Assembly: GCA_020851785.1 (NCBI GenBank) | Contig: JADZCC010000106.1 | Coordinates: 1 to 42,597 of the forward strand | Source: Anaerolineales bacterium | GTDB lineage: Bacteria > Chloroflexota > Anaerolineae > Anaerolineales > Villigracilaceae | Direction: 5' to 3' | DNA length: 42,597 bases | The notes under the pieces: generated by a model | Database searches by the model: none | The model's input: the letters and a program-made list of their open reading frames with translations, nothing else | What the model was told of the DNA's origin: nothing | Part shown: piece after piece, positions 40,048 to 42,597 of the stretch | Numbering within the stretch: the stretch's first letter is position 1 | How the letters are laid out: each line of letters starts with the position of its first letter | Position numbers and translations under genes: made by a program

Positions 40048-42171
40048 ATGAAATTAGGAACACGCATACTTACCGCTTTGCTGATGCTGGCGCTCATGTT
40101 TTCGTTTGCGCCGCAAAGCCAAACTTCCACAGCGAAGGCCGCCGCTTGTTATTGGGCGCAATTCGTTGCGGATGTGACCATTCCCGATGGCACAAATTTT
40201 ACGCCCGGCACAGCCTTTAAGAAAACCTGGCGCATTAAGAACATTGGCTCTTGCGCCTGGAACAGCAATGACGTTTCTTTAACGTTTGACAGCGGCGAGA
40301 AAATGGGCGCGCCCGCTTCTTTGGCGCTACCCACCACCGTGAACCCCGGTCAAACTGTGGATTTAACGCTGGACATGACCGCCCCCAGTTCCGCGGGACA
40401 CTATTTTGGATATTATAAATTCAAGAGCGCACAGGGCGGCTCGTTTGGGATTGGCTCCAGCGCCAACAAGTCTTTTTGGGTTGAGATTAATGTCAACTCC
40501 AGCGCTGGAACCGGCTACGACTTTACGGCCAACGCCTCCGCCGCAACCTGGTCCAGCGGTTCTGGCGCTTTGAACTTCCCCGGATCCGACGGCAACGCGG
40601 GCGGCTTCGTCTTAAAGCAGGATAAGCCCAAGACGGAAAGCGGCTTGGAAGCTGGTCAGGCGGGGCTGTTGTTCGCGCCACAAAACATCACCAACGGATA
40701 TGTGCAAGGCATTTACCCGGCCTTCAAAGTGCAAAGCGGCGATCGCTTTCAAGCCAACATTGGTTGCGAATACGGCGCCACCAATTGTTATGTGGCTTAC
40801 AGCCTGAACTATCAAATTGGCTCCGGCCCGATTAAAACTTTCTGGACCTTCCGCGAAAAATATGAAGGCTGGACGTATAACGCCAACTTGGACTTAAGTT
40901 CGTTGGCCGGGCAGGACGTTAAATTTATTTTAGTGATCAACGCCTACGGTTCTGCAGTGGGCGACCGCGCCTTGTGGGTGAACCCGATCATCTCCCGCGC
41001 TGGCGGTGGAACCGCCCCAACCGTTACGCCTCCGCCCACGGTCACTGGCACGCCGCCCTCGCCGACGCCCACCAAAACTGGCACAGTTCAACCCGCCGCT
41101 TGCGATCGCGCGCAATTCATCGCGGACGTTACCGTTCCAGACGGCACAGGCTTTGCCCCCGGCATTGGCTTTACTAAAACCTGGCGCTTGAAGAATGTGG
41201 GAACCTGCACCTGGAGCAACTACAGCCTGCTCTTTGACAGCGGCGAGAAAATGGGCGGACCTGATTCGGCGGTCATCCCAACTTCCGTGGCTCCCGGTCA
41301 GACGGTGGACATCACCATTTCTCTAACCTCCCCAACCACACAAGGGACGTATCGCGGCTATTGGAAATTGAAGAATAACAATGGCGTGCCGTTTGGCATC
41401 GGCTCGGCTGGCACGAAATCCTTCTGGGTCGAAATTAAAACCACCAGCACCGGAATTAATCCCGGCACTGCCACCTTTACCTCCACGCCAGGGACTCCCG
41501 TTACGCCAGCGACTCCCGCCACGCCCATCGCCGGAACCAGCTACGACTTTGTGGCCAACGTTTGCGCCGCCACCTGGTTTAGCGGCGCCGGTCAGCAACC
41601 CTGCCCGGGCTCTGAAGGCAACGCCAACGGCTTCGTGCTGATTCAAAACACGCCCAAACGCGAAGACGGCGTAACGGATACGCGCCCAGGTTTACTGCTG
41701 TATCCGCAAAATATTAACAACGGCTACATTCAAGGAATTTACCCGGCGTATAAAGTGAAAGCGGGCGATAAATTCCGCGCCACGATTGGCTGTGAATCCG
41801 GAGCGACCAGTTGCTACGTGGTCTTCCGCCTCGACTACGCCATTGCCGGAAGCAACAATATTCAAACTTTCTGGGCGTTCGTGGAAAAGTTTGACAACCA
41901 AACCTATAATGTGGATATTGACCTGACGGCCCTCGTCGGTCAGGATGTGAAGTTCATCCTCACCATCCTTTCCACCGGTTCCCCGGCGGGCGACCGCGCT
42001 TTGTGGGTCGCTCCGATCCTCTTCAACGCTTCCTCAGCGGTTGTGCCAAGCGCCACGCCCACCAGCACAACGGCTGTGACCGCCACTCCAAGCGCCACCG
42101 CAACCTCCGGCGCGACAGCCACACCCTCCGAAACGCCGACAGTCGCGCCAACCGCTACTGCCACGCCGTAA
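40048..42171 (+). CDS. Secreted protein with two NBR1-type Ig (FW) domains and Thr/Pro-rich linkers
   Basis: A 707-residue exported protein. After a signal peptide (residues 1-~32, ending TAKAAA) come an NBR1-like Ig domain (from AQFVADVTIPDGTNF with TWRIKNIGSCAW, to KSFWVEI), then a ~160-residue beta-rich module (YDFTANASAATWSSGSGAL to RALWVNPI), a Pro/Thr linker, and a second copy of both (AQFIADVTVPDGTGF, TWRLKNVGTCTW; YDFVANVCAATWFSGAG to RALWVAPI). A Thr/Ala/Pro tail ends the protein with no LPxTG or membrane anchor. The upstream ATG at 40036 is part of the GGAGGAAGAG ribosome-binding region, so 40048 is the start. It is probably a cell-surface binding protein, with the ligand unknown. 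Confidence 0.88.
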   Translation: MKLGTRILTALLMLALMFSFAPQSQTSTAKAAACYWAQFVADVTIPDGTNFTPGTAFKKTWRIKNIGSCAWNSNDVSLTFDSGEKMGAPASLALPTTVNPGQTVDLTLDMTAPSSAGHYFGYYKFKSAQGGSFGIGSSANKSFWVEINVNSSAGTGYDFTANASAATWSSGSGALNFPGSDGNAGGFVLKQDKPKTESGLEAGQAGLLFAPQNITNGYVQGIYPAFKVQSGDRFQANIGCEYGATNCYVAYSLNYQIGSGPIKTFWTFREKYEGWTYNANLDLSSLAGQDVKFILVINAYGSAVGDRALWVNPIISRAGGGTAPTVTPPPTVTGTPPSPTPTKTGTVQPAACDRAQFIADVTVPDGTGFAPGIGFTKTWRLKNVGTCTWSNYSLLFDSGEKMGGPDSAVIPTSVAPGQTVDITISLTSPTTQGTYRGYWKLKNNNGVPFGIGSAGTKSFWVEIKTTSTGINPGTATFTSTPGTPVTPATPATPIAGTSYDFVANVCAATWFSGAGQQPCPGSEGNANGFVLIQNTPKREDGVTDTRPGLLLYPQNINNGYIQGIYPAYKVKAGDKFRATIGCESGATSCYVVFRLDYAIAGSNNIQTFWAFVEKFDNQTYNVDIDLTALVGQDVKFILTILSTGSPAGDRALWVAPILFNASSAVVPSATPTSTTAVTATPSATATSGATATPSETPTVAPTATATP

Positions 42172-42188
42172 ACTTTTTTCTACCAGAC

Positions 42189-42226
42189 AAAACGTCCCCG
42201 CTATTCAAAGATGGCGGGGACGTTTT
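42189..42226 (+). terminator. Rho-independent terminator after the NBR1-domain gene
   Basis: AAAACGTCCCCGC (42189-42201) and its exact complement (42214-42226) enclose a 12-base loop, and the stem ends in TTTT. Confidence 0.88.
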
Positions 42227-42297
42227 CATACTTGGCGATATTATTTCAATTACCCGGATTTCTATCGCCCGTCTAAACGCGGCATTTTTGCCCCAAG

Positions 42298-42326
42298 TTG
42301 ACAATTCCCCCTAGCCATAGTAATAT
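42298..42326 (+). promoter_or_regulatory. tRNA promoter
   Basis: TTGACA (42298-42303), exactly 17 nt, then TAATAT (42321-42326), 18 nt before the mature tRNA end. It is the best -35/-10 pair in the window. Confidence 0.8.
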
Positions 42327-42344
42327 TTGCCCCGCTTTGACCAC

Positions 42345-42416
42345 GCCGAGGTAGCTCAGTGGCAGAGCAGGGGACTCATAAGCCCTTGGTCGGGAGTTCA
42401 AATCTCCCCCTCGGCA
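42345..42416 (+). tRNA. tRNA with CAT anticodon, most likely elongator tRNA-Met
   Basis: A full cloverleaf is drawn: acceptor GCCGAGG/CCTCGGC, D-arm GCTC/GAGC, anticodon loop CTCATAA, variable loop TGGTC, T-arm GGGAG-TTCAAAT-CTCCC, discriminator A. The paired first base rules out an initiator; tRNA-Ile with CAT modified by TilS is the alternative. CCA is not encoded. The base of the anticodon stem next to the loop (A-G) is mismatched. Confidence 0.9.
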
Positions 42417-42425
42417 CACCTTTTT

Positions 42426-42456
42426 GCAAATGGCAACCCAGACGGTTGTCATTTGC
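42426..42456 (+). terminator. Hairpin after the tRNA, probable terminator
   Basis: GCAAATGGCAAC (42426-42437) pairs with GTTGTCATTTGC (42445-42456) with one G-T pair, a 7-base loop, then GTTT. It lies 10 nt after the tRNA. Confidence 0.7.
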
Positions 42457-42597
42457 GTTTAATACCTGCATGGGGCTTTGGTGCATAAATCGAGAGGCAG
42501 GCACAATTCGTCTGTCTGTGTTGATTGGTTAGACAACCTTGTATGCTTGCGGCATACCCAGATGCGTCATGCTGTTGAGAGCGGCACAACGAACTAA
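42457..42597. other. Window end, no gene recognised
   Basis: About 140 bases follow the tRNA hairpin. I see no coding frame, RNA gene or repeat in them that I can support. Confidence 0.4.

Overview
The window looks like a stretch of a Chloroflexota chromosome, most likely class Anaerolineae. This is inferred from gene content (secreted proteins with NBR1-type Ig domains and Thr/Pro-rich linkers, a fused ATP sulfurylase/APS kinase, many GT39-like membrane glycosyltransferases, GC-moderate coding DNA) and not from a marker gene. About 42 protein genes, two gene remnants and one tRNA can be supported.

Layout. 1-2573: the end of a multi-spanning membrane protein and a frameshifted lipoprotein remnant. 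2641-34216: a long surface-glycan locus. It holds two capsule-type (GT-B-like) glycosyltransferases, three GT39/GT-C-like membrane glycosyltransferases, two GT2 enzymes, four sulfotransferase-like proteins, a PAPS-making fused Sat-CysC, a nonulosonic (sialic-type) acid module (PtmA-like SDR, NeuA-HAD phosphatase fusion, NeuB), a second CMP-sugar synthetase with a 2-hydroxyacid dehydrogenase and an SDR, acyl- and acetyltransferases, a sulfatase-fold membrane protein and a GT42/DUF115-like protein that could be the sialyltransferase. 34250-39854: housekeeping genes (DUF4405 membrane protein, RadC, acylphosphatase, a membrane metallopeptidase, MiaB, DNA polymerase IV). 40048-42171: a secreted protein with a duplicated NBR1-Ig module. 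42345-42416: tRNA with CAT anticodon.

How the genes fit together. Sulfate is activated to PAPS (9669-11396) and could feed the sulfotransferases at 5207, 15978 and 23104 (and perhaps 19146). The nonulosonate genes would make a CMP-activated acidic nine-carbon sugar. The GT, acyltransferase and dehydrogenase genes would build and decorate the glycan. The simplest reading is a locus for a sulfated, nonulosonate-containing surface glycan. No flippase, polymerase or ABC exporter lies inside the window, so the locus is probably incomplete here.

The locus has been heavily disturbed by small mobile or repetitive elements: an AT-rich AAA/DUF4143 ATPase gene flanked by a 79-bp duplicate of the start of the next gene and preceded by a 36-bp perfect palindrome; a four-helix-bundle gene bracketed by inverted minisatellites; a G/C-rich palindromic repeat inserted in frame in an oxidoreductase; and a CAACCT/AACCTG minisatellite family at three places, once inside a coding region. 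At least seven genes on both strands have a TATAAT-like hexamer only 6-8 nt before the ATG, suggesting frequent leaderless transcripts.
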